The notes beneath the pieces are model-generated. The model ran no database searches, was not told where the DNA came from, and worked only from the letters and a program-made list of their open reading frames with translations. The position numbers and the translations under genes were made by a program. From Neelides folsomi (lineage: Eukaryota > Arthropoda > Collembola > Neelipleona > Neelidae): a DNA stretch of 64,000 nt. Shown one piece after another: positions 1 to 11,749 of the stretch. The stretch spans positions 110,176 through 174,175 of the forward strand of contig JAQGBZ010000116.1 in NCBI GenBank assembly GCA_034687125.1. Reading direction: 5' to 3'. Every line of letters begins with the position of its first letter. Positions within the stretch are counted from its first letter, which is position 1.

Positions 1-2730
1 TGCAAAATATTATTTGAGGTACTTAAAAAATGAAAGATGATATTTGTCAAAAGTAGACGGAAACTGGCTAAAGAGGAAAATGTGCATATGCTTAAGGAAT
101 ATAAATAATATTAAGTCTACAATCTATTACATTCACAATAATAGATAATAGATATATCTGTACATATAGCTACAATATGAGAATGTTATAATGGGAGTAG
201 TAAGAACGAAACAGAACACACACGTTGAAAAGAATCTTGTTCTTCATATTTTTAGAGTTGTCTATTGAAAAAAGTGTTTGAGTGGAGGTAAGACGTGATT
301 TACAGTTACGTCAACTTGTAAAAACCATTATTTTTCAGACTTTATGCAAATATGAGGATGTTGGATCACAACAGGTATAAGAAATGGTTGTTTAGAATCA
401 TTATATTAATTTACAATCCTTGGAGTTCTTGCAAAAAGAATTAGGGTGAGTAGGCTGACGGAATGAGGGAGCATTAAAAGTGTTTTAACAAGATGAATTC
501 TTAACTATCCTCTCCAAACCTTTCTGGCGCGAGGAGAAAAATGGAGCGGAATTCGGCGGAGGAAGTTAAATTGACATTTGATATTCTTTTCCTTTGTCCG
601 ACGTCGGTGAATTGACACATTGACATTTTCGGTGTCTTCACAAAGACCATCTCAACGTGACATTTTGGAACGGAGTCAAAGTTCGGATGCCTTTGTACAT
701 TGGAGAATGCGGTTACTGACTGTGTGAGGATCCTTATTGTAACTTCGTGAAACCCCGAAGGCTAAACTAAAAACTCCTTCCGAAGAAAACAAGATGAGGA
801 TTTATGGTGGAGAAGATGAGATGAAAAGATTAGAAATGAATTAGGACTCACATCACAAACATGCTGCATTGGCCGCTGAAGATAAACATACTTAAAATAC
901 ACGTGTATTACGTTTCTTTTCAAGACGCCTTTATTTTTCATTTTCACATAAGAGCCTTCGATCTATATTTAATTATGTTTTGATTTTCTGTTATAATTTA
1001 TAGTCGAGCTGATTGAGAATTTTTAAAAAATTTTAGTTTTAAAGTTCCAACTTATGAAAATTCGAAAATTTTAATATGGCGTATAATAATATTTATGTGT
1101 TATGTGTAATAAATTTTTATCGTTTATTTCCTAATTCATCCTGAGATTCTATATAAGAAAGAGATAGAGATGAAGATAAGAGATAAAAATAAAGGGAGGG
1201 TTCTACACTTCCCTTTCGGATTCATCTCGACGGCTCCTCCCGGACTTTTATCTCAAGGCATAATAATAGTTTGCCCCTAAGAATAGAAGTGTCAACTAAC
1301 CTCCCAACAACTTATAAACACTATTTAAAACGCTACTTGGATTTTTCCACACTGTATATAAATTATTGTAGATATATTAATATATGGGGAGGAATATGAA
1401 AGAAGTGATATATAACACATCATGAATGTTATCTAACAATAAGTTATGCACAACTTTTGTATTTTTCAGAATATTTGGAATTCTATACTATTCATTTGCG
1501 CGCATTGTCATTATACCGAGCGAGATGGTAAATCATATATTTTATATGTGCCCCAATGTATTAGAAGGAAAAATAAATGTACATATAGTCAATGCTAAAA
1601 CAGTTGTTGGTACTTTTTGCACATTGTGAATTCGTCTTTCCAGTAGAATCATTTAAAAGAAATCCCACTTTCCGGCTCATCAAGTCCGAGACAACGGGGG
1701 AGACGCGTCGTTCTTTTCATTGTAATTCCTTTTCTTCCTCCACTTTCTACCTAATTATAAACAGATTCATCCTCATGAGTGATTTCTTTTTACTCAACCT
1801 CATTATGCAACCTTTACACATGTGAATTTATAAACAAGAAACATTTTAAAGTTAATTGTAATATTGTTACATAATTTAAATTGTACATAGGTATTTAAAT
1901 GCACCTGTATTGTAAAATTCAATTATTCATTTAGTAACTTTTTATACTTGTTTCAATTATTTTGTGCTGATCTCAAAACATGATTAAATGTATCTTGAAT
2001 AATCAAATGAATAAAAATCCTATGTTTTGTATGTAGCACTATTAACTAAAATTTTAACAGTATCTCTGTATGAGAATGAAATGAAGTAACCGATGTGGAA
2101 TGAATTGAAACTAGCAATAAAAATTATATTTATTTCTCAGTCAGTCGTGTCTGCATAATACATTAATTTATAGTTAATCACTTTGGCGTTCATCTTCTAA
2201 TGTCTCTTAACGGTTAATTATGACTCATTTAAATATAATAAAAAGGTAATTATGAACTATGAAATTTAATATACACTATTAAGTTCTAAATAATAAATAC
2301 CTCGATGTATAAAATCATCCACACCACGTTAAAAAATTGAAAAAATAAAATATTTCAAGTAATTAAAAATACTTACATTATAGCTGTCGTGTTCGTCCAA
2401 ATATTGATATGATACGATAGTGCACTTCCACTATACCTTACATAAATTTCTATATAACATACTTATGTAACAGCACCACTGCAGTATTCTTAAAGTTAAT
2501 TCTTAACAATTAGTTAACATAAGATAATAACATACAAATAGTATGTATAGTTTAATAGATAATTTAGCTGAATAATCTTCATAAATAAAATGAGTAATTT
2601 TTAATTGCGAATCCAAAATTAAAGAATTGGAAAAGAATTTACCTAAGAAAATGTTGAATGCATTTGTTCAGAGTAAAAATTTCATAATTGTTGATTTGAG
2701 ATGAGCATATTTAAATTTTAAAAATTTAAA
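1..2730. other. Gene-free AT-rich left flank
   Basis: I find no convincing coding exon here on either strand. The short open frames have no recognisable domain and no supported splice partners. A GC-richer patch lies at about 480-800, and a lone CACGTG (900-905, in a palindromic TACACGTGTA context) is the only such hexamer in the first 30.6 kb. The chitin-binding gene to the right ends at 2731 on the minus strand, so its 3' UTR probably lies here. Confidence 0.6.
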
Positions 2731-4551
2731 TTATCTAAACCTTGGTCTTCGACTATTTGTTCTCCCAGAAGCCACTTCCTTAAGAGTTTCTGGCAAATTC
2801 ACAGGTCTTAAAACAGGGAAAAAATCATTTTGGATTGTCGGGGTCATAACAGAATATTTGACCTGACTCACGGACCCAATCCCATTTTTGCTATCCACGG
2901 CGTTTCTTGTGGTCACTGGAGCCTTCGTTGTCCAAAAGCTTCCTTTAAAATTCTGTCCAAATGAAAATCCAAGCGGGTCATCTTCATCGTCTGTGTTATT
3001 TTCTTCCTCAATTGGTTCAACTGTGGTTGTTCCTCTTATCGGAGCCTTCAAGAATTCATTGTAAATGCTCAATTCTTCAGGGTCAGGGCGGAATGTAATA
3101 AAGGGAATCGACGCAGCGTCTTTCCCACTCAATTTGTTCTTACTGATGGTGGAAACTGTGGAGAATAAAGGGGGGAATGGGAAGCCATAAGGCCGAACCG
3201 TTGTTCTCCTCTTCTTACTATTCTTATTATTAAAATCAACTTCATCAGTAGGGATGTTATTCTTGAGGAATTGGGCCGTTGAGACTTGAGTCGTGCTTAA
3301 GTCTCCACTCAACAGATTTTCATCTTCACTATTTGACATACTTCCTTCTCCGAATTTTAATTCAGCGTCATTCGACACCCTTGTCGTCGTTGGAACAGTC
3401 GATTCAATCAAAGGAGTTGAAGCTGAAATGACTTTGACAGGAATCCGTGAAATCATCGTTGTTGGATTAATTGTCGAGATTCTTGATGTTGTCGTTTGGA
3501 AATGAGTAAATGTGGCGACAGTTCCTTCGCCATTCAAATTATCATTTTCTAATAAATTCTCACTCGTGGTTTGATTTTTATTGGAAAATTCTTCACTCAT
3601 TATTGGCAATAAAGTCGTTGAGGATTCAATGGGATAAATTGTCGTTGCAAATAAAGTGGCATTTTCCCTTTGCTCAATTCCTTGAATTAAACCTCCCAGA
3701 GTTAAAACTGATTTTTGAAGAGCATTGGCCAAGGTTTGAATACTAGCTGCAAGAGTTTCAATTGTTGTTGCAAGAGACCTTAGAAGAATTCGAGGATTGT
3801 TTTCATGTTTAAGACTATTATTGTTGTTAAAATTAGTTGAGATGTAAATCGGTCTTGAAGTAACATTCCGATTAAAGAGATTTTCCTCAGCCCATGATGG
3901 AGTTCTTAATAATGGGTCTGGAAAGGGTTCGAGACTTTGCAAGGAAGTGTCTGGATCTTCGGATTTGATGATTTCTTCAGAAGAGAATGGCATATATGGG
4001 AATAGTTTGGGAGGTTGGGGCGGTTTTCTCGTTGTCGTGGACTTTCTCGCTATTGGGAAAACTGGTTTTGGGGCTGATTCAAATTGACACTTTTGAACGG
4101 CATTGTTAAAAATTGAATGTTTGGGGCAAGTGAAAGCATAAGCTATCCAAACACGATATGAGGAATTATATCGGCACAAATAGAATTTATCTCGACTGGT
4201 TGGATCTGGATAGATTTTATTTTCTTTGCAAATTTCCCCAGTGAACTGTTTGGATCCTCGGAATTCAGGCTCCGGGTATCCATCTCCATCTTCAAATATT
4301 GGAAGAAGGCCAAAAGATGATTTTGGTCGGAACACAGACTCAGAAACTCCGAATATTCCCACAAGGATCGCCAAAACCTACAAATTAAACACAAATTCAT
4401 TAATTAAACCTCCAAGCTAGAATAAAATGATAAATCTCGCTCAAATACTAAAATTCTATAAATTAACAAAAATCAGTATGGCACAATTTTTGCGAATTTA
4501 AAAATTTTATACCTTTGGCCAACTGTGAATTATATTCATTCTTGATTGCAT
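2731..4551 (-). CDS. Secreted chitin-binding (CBM14/peritrophin-like) protein with Ser/Thr-rich tail
   Basis: Two exons: 4551-4513 (13 codons) and 4377-2731, about 561 aa. The acceptor TTGTAG and donor AAG|GTATAA are clear and in phase 0. Joining them builds a signal peptide (start MQSRMNIIHSWPK, then a hydrophobic run LAILVGIFGV), which supports the small first exon. A chitin-binding-type module spans residues 60-115, with cysteines at about 63, 81, 97 and 110 and the aromatic pattern FYLCRY...W.AYAFTCP. CBM14 domains normally have six cysteines, so this copy is reduced. A helical Leu/Thr-rich stretch near residues 215-250 follows, then a long Ser/Thr/Pro-rich, probably glycosylated tail ending in a basic RRPRFR. 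The likely site is cuticle or other extracellular matrix. A second chitin-binding gene lies just upstream in the same orientation. The precise function is not known. Confidence 0.82.
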
Positions 4552-5344
4552 TTTATGATATGGGAGTTTATTCTTAGGAAGAAATACTTTGAAATGAAAG
4601 GTTCATTTATTGATAAATGAAAAGTGTAAAACTTGGAAAATATTGTCAAATGAAGAGGTTTTGAGGGACGATGTGATCTTGTGGACGTCTTCGAGTGAAC
4701 TGCATCATCTTCCTCCAGATGAGGTTCCTTCGTTGAGGTGACAGTAACGACACAATGGTATATTGGATGATTCCCTCTATTCATCAGGATATAACGTTAC
4801 CTTATGGTCCCATGCCTCTTCGAGAGACCGTAGAGAAGAATCTTTATTACCTTCAATCCACCTTCATGCACCTTGCATTTCCTTTCGTGAACATTCAGAA
4901 GGGATTGGGGTGCATTCACAGTGCAGTGACGTCTCAACCGTTTTATTTCTCTTATGCCCCATCGCAATTCCCCATCTTAATAAAGTCCTAATATATTTTA
5001 TATATCCGGCATATGAAACCGTTTCCTATTAATCAAATTAATAATCGATTTCGGAGAATTATTCCACAGCTAATTAAATTAAAAGTACAGTAACTCATTC
5101 TTTGCATAGAATTATTAATTTTTAAACCTACGTATTTTATGCACCGTTTATTCATTTCAAAATACGCCATAAATCATTTGCACAATTGTTAAATTAGTTC
5201 TTAATATTTTTAAAAAAATTCAATCATTTTATAAGATAAATTAAGACTCTTGTTATGAGTAGATTTATTTTTAATACAAGAAAGATGATTCAATGAAATA
5301 AATTATTTTATACAAAATCTTAAAATTAGAAAACATTTAATTAA

Positions 5345-5788
5345 TTAAATATCAATATTATTACTAATATTTTCTGATTCTTTAATTGAAAATTCTCCTC
5401 CGCTGAGTCCACCAGGTGGAAGGGGAACACATCTTTGAAGTGGCTCACTGAACAGCCAGCAATTTCCAGATGGCATTGAATTATTCTTCGGGCAGTGGAA
5501 ATACCCGTAGAAAAGCCAAGTACTGTAAGCCGCACTCCATTGGCAATAGTAAAAGAAGGGAGATCGACCAGGCGCTCCGATTGTTGGAACACATCCTCCA
5601 GCCTCTTCTTTCTCTACAACTCCCAATGCTTCGTGGATTCCTTCACCTTTCTTCGCACAAGAATCAGCTCCTTCTCCTTTCTCGTATACAAATAATGATA
5701 CGAGCAAAATTGTCAAGATTCTCTATAATTAAAAGTAATGAGTTATAAAAGGAGTTATTTGATTGAACATTACTTTTACCTTGTGCAT
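5345..5788 (-). CDS. Small secreted chitin-binding-like protein (128 aa)
   Basis: Two exons. The first codes only nine bases, 5788-5780 (Met-His-Lys), with donor AAG|GTAAAA. The second runs 5722-5345 after a TTATAG acceptor. The joined N-terminus (MHKRILTILLVSLFV) is a good signal peptide, which decides the start. Six cysteines lie at about residues 25, 47, 63, 80, 91 and 101. The core FFYYCQW...WLFYGYFHCP...RC resembles the CBM14/peritrophin-A pattern of aromatic residues around paired cysteines. It is short and single-domain, ending in an acidic tail (NNIDI). It shares with its downstream neighbour the orientation, an early intron and a chitin-binding core, so the two may be an old tandem duplication. 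Divergence is too great to be sure of the family. Confidence 0.72.
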
Positions 5789-6235
5789 TTTTGTACTTTG
5801 ATTAATTGAAGATGAATAGAAGACTAAATGGCTCGGGAGCTTCCCAAATGCCATCAACAGTTGTTTTTATATGAAGGTTATGTGAAGGTGAGTCAGCATT
5901 TGCATACAAACAATAAAATCTGACGAGTTCATTTGAAATGTGCATTTTACCATTTTTATTATTCTCATTAATTATAACATTATAATTATACTGATATAAT
6001 TGGCTAATGTGCATAGGATATATCCATATTGGTTATTTATTCGAATCTTCATTTCATCATTAGTTAAATAACACCATTTTGATAAATTTGATTTTTTCTC
6101 ACTATTGTATATCCTATTAAAATGACAATTCATCTTAAAAGTAATAGTTATAAAACATGTAAGATTAATCCACAATCTAATTTTACACTAGATGCTAAAT
6201 TCCTAATGAATATAAATGCAAGTTTTTATAATTAA

Positions 6236-9200
6236 TTAATTAATGACTTCAGGGAGAACATATCCTCTTTTAAAAGCTTCAGCTTTCTTGCTACTCCCAT
6301 AAAAATCCATTGGGCCGACAAACTTTGGTTTAATTGCTTTCTCTGCTTCGATCTTCGCCTTACGTCTTTTTCTTGCTGTGGAAAAGACTTCAATGGCCAA
6401 TGAAATAAAGGCGATTCCAAGGCCAATGATCGTAGCAATGAAAACACCTCCAAGACTTTCAAGAGAAATTCCATCACTTTCCCCTTCTCCCAGCGTTGGA
6501 CAAGTCGGGGACCAATATTTTGCTGAAAGCGTTTCAAAAAACCGAGCTGTTTGAAGTTGAAGAATTGCCATTGAAATATTGTCCTGGATAGGATTTCCTT
6601 GTGCGACTGCAATTGCATATGGACTTTCAGCAAAAGGTTCTCCAATGAGAGTTAAATTGCAATTTTGATAAACTTCATATCTTGTTTGGGCAGCGTCGTG
6701 AATGAACGCAAAGTAATCACTCTGAGATGCCTATTAAATGAAATATGCAAAATTGTTATACTAATTTAGAGCTTTGAATTAAATTGCAATTATTTACATT
6801 TTCAAAGCCTTCTTCTTTAGTTGAAAGAAGCCCAGTTTTCTCAATAACAGCAAAAATATGAATATACATTTCTCGAATTGGATACTCCCAAACAATATAT
6901 TTTTTCTCGGATGAAGGAGCTTTTAGTGTTAAATTTCGCCACATCCTATATAACGAATTTAAAAGAACTTTGAATGCGGAATATATTAACTTATTGTACA
7001 TTAACTTTATGGTACTTTTCATTTTTAAGTTTTTTTTAAATACTGATATTTTGAATAATTATAAAGAACAAACTGATAAAGCGTTTCTTCAGCATTTGCC
7101 ATATTCCTAAAAAAGTTAAATGCTGTTGAGTTTTTAACGACTGAGTATTTGACGCTTGATTGACTAGCAAGATGTTCCAAGTTCCTTATAGGGCTTTGCA
7201 TCCTTTCGACCTAAATAAATAAATATTTTATTGAGAACGATCCAAATTGAATTGGAATGAAAAATATTAAAATTTTAGTCATTCTGTCAAGAAAGCAGCA
7301 AGATTGGCTGTAAATGTGGCAAGCATCAAAACGACAAAGATCCAATAAGCAGCAACAAGAGTCCGACCCGAAAAAGCTGTAATAATAATAAAAAACAGTT
7401 CTTTTTCAAGTTCCTCTCTTTACAATTTTCAATGACTCTAATCACTCAAACAATCTTATTCCGATTACCCAATTATGTATTTTATCAATAGAATGAATTA
7501 TACTTTCAACATTTAATAACCAAATGGGGTGAATAAACGCAAGTCATAATTTGTATTCGATTAAAAATTAATATAATTTAATAATATACATAATGTGAAT
7601 CACACAGTGCAGTTCTGCAAACCACAGCATTGGAAAAGATTGTAATACTTTGGTGTTTACATTTAGGAAATAAATTCTCTGATTCATGATGACTTTCAAA
7701 ATCTTGGCCATTGTTTGGATTTGTAAAGAGGAATATAAAGGGATTTAACAAGTTAAATGGAAATACACTTGGGAGATTAAGTGGATAATGAGATTTTGTA
7801 AATGAGATTAAAGATTGTATATTTTATGTGTGTGTTTACCTTTTGGTGGTTCTCCACCACCTTGAGGAGTAAACGAAGTCAGGGCGAACCAAAAACTTTC
7901 TTTCAGCGTGAACTTCCTGTGGTCAATTAAGCCTGAATTAAGACTTGGGAGGAATGAGTGATGTCGTGGAAATGAGGTGAGGGGTTTGAGGTTAAGGAGT
8001 TTAAAGAGGGAATCAAAAGTGTCTTCAGTCACCTAAATGATTTGTACTTGTGAGGATTATTCTGAGCACTGTATGGGCTGAACTTGTCCAAAAACCTTAA
8101 AAGTTTCATACAAACGAATGTCAGCCACAATCAAAAAAGTCAAGTAGAGATTTAACAATTAAGCTCTTTTTACCAAAGCATAAAACCGGTTGCAATTGTT
8201 GCACCTGCGATGCTAAACCAAACCTACAATAATTTAGAATTTTACTTTCTTGCACCTACTTTTAATGAAGTTCGTATAAGTGAATTATAAAGTATTCCAC
8301 ATTGTTAATAAACTATAAATAATTCTCACCTCCGCTCGAAGCACAGTCATAAACTTGAACAGAGAATTCTTTTGAACGGGTCGTTTCATTGCTTAATTAT
8401 AAATAATAATGATCACATATAATATGTATATTTTTATGTATATTTTTTACTTTATGATCGCATATTTAAAAACTTAAATTAAAGCAACTTGAACTTACCA
8501 ATAATTAATCCAGATTGTTCATAATAAGGACTAACAAAATCAACAAATTCTTCTCTTTCAGATGTCATGATATATGGAGCTACAGCAATGTCGATTTTCT
8601 GAACCATGTAGAAAATATTATGAATGAAGTTAATTGAGAATTAAATTGCTTATTTTTTTACCCCATGGACGAGATCTCCTGTCAAACCATCCCATCTTCC
8701 ATAAATTGGATCTCTTCTGCCAAATCCAACCTCATTTTCAATAAAGTCAAAAGTGAAGTTCATTTTGTCAGCAATTCCTTTAGCAAGTTCAATGCAATAG
8801 CCAGTCCATTCATTTGTCTTTTCATCCCGAAATGTCCATGGTTTATTCTGTGTAAAAATGCTTATTACATTTATAGATTTTATATGTATTAAGATAAACT
8901 TATCATTAGTTAATTATTAGGTTTAAAATTTGTAAACTCACCTGCACAATTCCCACTCGATAATATGAAGTTTTGGGTCTAAAGAGATATGTAGGTGCTT
9001 GTGTAAATGTTAAGGCAGAAGAATCATAATTTCCTACAGTGGATGTTCCATTTGGACCTCCAATATCTTCATATTTAAGTTTTGCTTTCAAAATTACACG
9101 ATCTTCTTTAATTTCGTATATATCTCGACCTCCCTATTACAAATACGCACTTAATTACAAAACAAAGGAAATCGCTAATTTAAACAAAATTATAAAATTG

Positions 9201-10457
9201 TGAAAATGTGATTAACTAATTAATAAATTAAAATCAAAAAATTTCTTAATTTTAATCAAAGAACCTCGTTTAGTGTATTAGTAAGAGAGGTTTTAAAAGC
9301 TTCATCATTTGTGTCCGTTCCTTCACAAGTAGCTTTCAAAGTGCTGGGATTCGCTCCATTGTTGGTAATATTTTGAATAGCAGTAGAAAGGAGATAAGCC
9401 AATTTTCGTAGATACATTTCCGAAGGAGGATTTCGACATTCTTCATAATTACAGGGAGAATTGTCTGTTCGGACTTCAAGTTTGCAACAGAGGCTTTGAG
9501 TATCGTCATAATATCCTTTTAAATGGGGGAATGAAATGTTGAGAGGTCGATGAGGTTCAAATGAGTCGTACATGAAAACCCATTCAGTACGATTCCTAAC
9601 AACTTGGTTATTTGTTCGAATAAATTCTTCAAAATTGGCTTGATTCCCATACAGGACAACAGCAGAGGGGACGCGATAATCGAATTTTTCAACGATCAAT
9701 TTATTTTGTGCAACTCCGTTGAGAAAAGCATAGCGGATCAAAGTATTTCCAAGGATTAGATGCAATCCACGAGAGACGACTAGATTTTAATACATTTTAT
9801 ATAAATAATTTTTTTACATTCTTTTACATTACATAACTAGCATGTAGTACTAAGGACTTACTATTGTTAGACTATAATTAAGAATTTGGTATAAATGTTC
9901 TAACCATTTTCTCCATAAAATATAAGGAATCCATTTGTAGCTTTTTTTGTTTCCAACAATGCATTTGATCCTCTTATAAGGACATCAATCGGAGCATCAA
10001 CTTTGTAATATGGAACTGATTTTGAATTAAAAAACACTCTCGGTTTTGATCCTTCCTCTTGTCTATAAGTTACATCAACGACTGCAGTAACTCCATTCAC
10101 TAATTCTTGACAAACTTCAAAACAAATAACATTTACTGTTTTATTAGTATTTGGTTTGATAACACGGAAAAAGACAACAAAGAGAGACAAAAACATAAGA
10201 GTTTGAAATCAATTAATACAAACTACTATGAATATAGTTATTTGCATGTTTTTACCTTGATTCCAATTTGATTCATTTTTATACTGAACCATTCCAAAGT
10301 CCGGACTTTTCCCAAAAGCGTCATCATAATCTTTTAGTCCATTTTGAAATGCGGATGACCAGGCCAAGTTTGTTTCATCAACGAGTAAGATAATTTTGGA
10401 TATTACAATGTAATTGGACATTTTAATCAAAAAGGGTACTAATTTTTCCAATTTCAT
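6236..10457 (-). CDS. Ir8a: Ionotropic receptor co-receptor IR8a
   Basis: Fourteen coding exons: 10457-10256, 10135-9905, 9779-9265, 9133-8942, 8847-8662, 8598-8499, 8391-8330, 8223-8174, 8095-8033, 7916-7840, 7376-7285, 7210-7074, 6945-6798, 6730-6236; 2550 nt, 849 aa. IR8a is a variant ionotropic glutamate receptor that partners tuning IRs in olfactory cilia, notably for acids. Order: amino-terminal domain (1-360), S1 (380-480; NKPWTFRDE), M1 (489-515), pore loop (FALTSFTPQGGGE, about 545-557), M3 with TANLAAFLT, S2 (592-755), M4 (LESLGGVFIATIIGLG, about 775-800), basic tail. The glutamate-contact positions look retained: Arg in TSERE, Thr in NSTAF, Asp in IHDAAQ. LESLGGVFIAT and the IHD...QNCNL block favour IR8a over IR25a. 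The start is uncertain: the first exon lacks a convincing signal peptide, so a 5' exon may be missing. Intron 11 has a GA donor. Confidence 0.92.
7211..7284 (-). other. Non-canonical GA-AG intron in IR8a
   Basis: The exon before this 74-bp intron must end ...TTG ACA, and the next begins GTC GAA AGG, to give FLT|VERM, which matches the IR8a/iGluR sequence after M3. The genomic bases after ACA are GAATGA, so the donor is GA rather than GT. Reading through gives an immediate TGA. The only GT inside the intron lies after that stop. The acceptor (ATTTATTTAG) is normal. All other IR8a donors I resolved are GT. Confidence 0.75.
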
Positions 10458-11749
10458 TATGAAAAATAATATTTTCTAAATTTTAGTTTTGGAATATTTT
10501 TACAATAGGCTTTGTGGGAATCTTTTCTGAGTTAGAGTATTCACACTGTGAAGGTGCAACGAATAAATTGTCCAATATTGGTCAAACCTCTCATTATTTA
10601 TTTAATATGAAAAGATTTTAACAAATTTACATGTCATTTCCTTATAATAAGTTATACTAAATGTATCTAATAGGGTGAATCCTTCAATATTCTACTGAAT
10701 TCATTAAGGTGTTTACATATCTTGAAATATAATGAATAAACTCTTTCGCAATTTTATGATAAGGAGAATAAAAGTAAGTGAAGTAGACGAAAAGCATTCA
10801 TCGTGTAAATAAAAAAAGTGACAGTTTCCTTTCATTCCTGACTAATGACGAGTAAACGACGGAGAAAAAAGAACTAAAAAGAGGAAAGGTGATGAAAGGA
10901 AAGAAAATTGCTTTCACAACCAATTCGCCCACCTTTGAATCCTCTTGGAAAATTGATAAATTTTGGTCGATTTATTTTTTATAGTATCAAATTAGATTTT
11001 ATATACATTCAAATAAATGCTTAATAATATTTACCTTGTTAGTTCTATAAGGTACTTGCTTTATAAAAATATATTTTGACGATTACATATACCGTCATAT
11101 ACCAATGCTTGATGTCAACAAAACTTTTAAATAATATTACGTCCTCAAGTTTGTATGACAAGAATTTATATAATATATTTTGGATTTATTCGATAATAGA
11201 AAATTTTACCGTTTTAACAAATTGAATTGCGTTCATTTACATTAATTCATAAGATTATTGAATATTGATACTTACAATAAGTCAAAAGATATTTAAGATA
11301 TGTTTAACAAAGTATAATCATACATTTTTATACTTTTATACTAATATTAAATTCAAGCATGGTTTTCATTGGTTTGTCAGTTCTTTGCCTATTTAATGCA
11401 TTTACAAAATACATGTGTATGAAAAATTCATTCTATAATAGCGACCTACCATAAAGTAGATTTTTATATTATAAATCAAACATTATTTTTAACGCGTAAT
11501 TATGTATTATACCTACCTACATTGAGTAGTAATTGTAAGCAATATACATATTTTATTAAGTGTATTTAGTATCATATTTAAAAAATTTATTATAAGTAAT
11601 AATCAATGTTTAACCAAAATGGGCATAGTAATACCTTACAGATGAATTAAAGTTCCTTTAATAAACACCAATTGTGAGACTGTAAATACATAATTTATCT
11701 ATATAATTAATATAATGAAGTTTTTAATGTTATATAAAAATGTGTGATG
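10458..11749. other. Spacer between IR8a and the K2P gene
   Basis: AT-rich DNA holding the probable IR8a 5' region (right of 10457) and the K2P 3' UTR (left of 11750). I see no coding exon. If IR8a has a signal-peptide exon, it should lie on the minus strand within this stretch, but no candidate with a good signal peptide and donor was found. Confidence 0.5.

Noticed and set aside
899-906. CACGTG at 900-905 as part of the Kr-h1 series
   Set aside because: It is 50 kb away, lies in an AT-rich TACACGTGTA context without the CTC flank, and is within chance expectation.
7917-8032. Reading 7917-8032 as an IR8a coding insertion (frame beginning VTEDTFDS)
   Set aside because: It is out of frame with the upstream SPYSAQNN exon. 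Treating it as a GTGACT...CACAG intron restores SFR|KFTLKESFW, which matches the family.
6236-10457. Annotation as an NMDA/kainate receptor or as IR25a
   Set aside because: The amino-terminal domain and pore are IR-like. LESLGGVFIAT, VWEYPIRE and the IHD...QNCNL block match the IR8a pattern better than the DGISIQNIGGVF and WDYPVSDKY forms I recall for IR25a.
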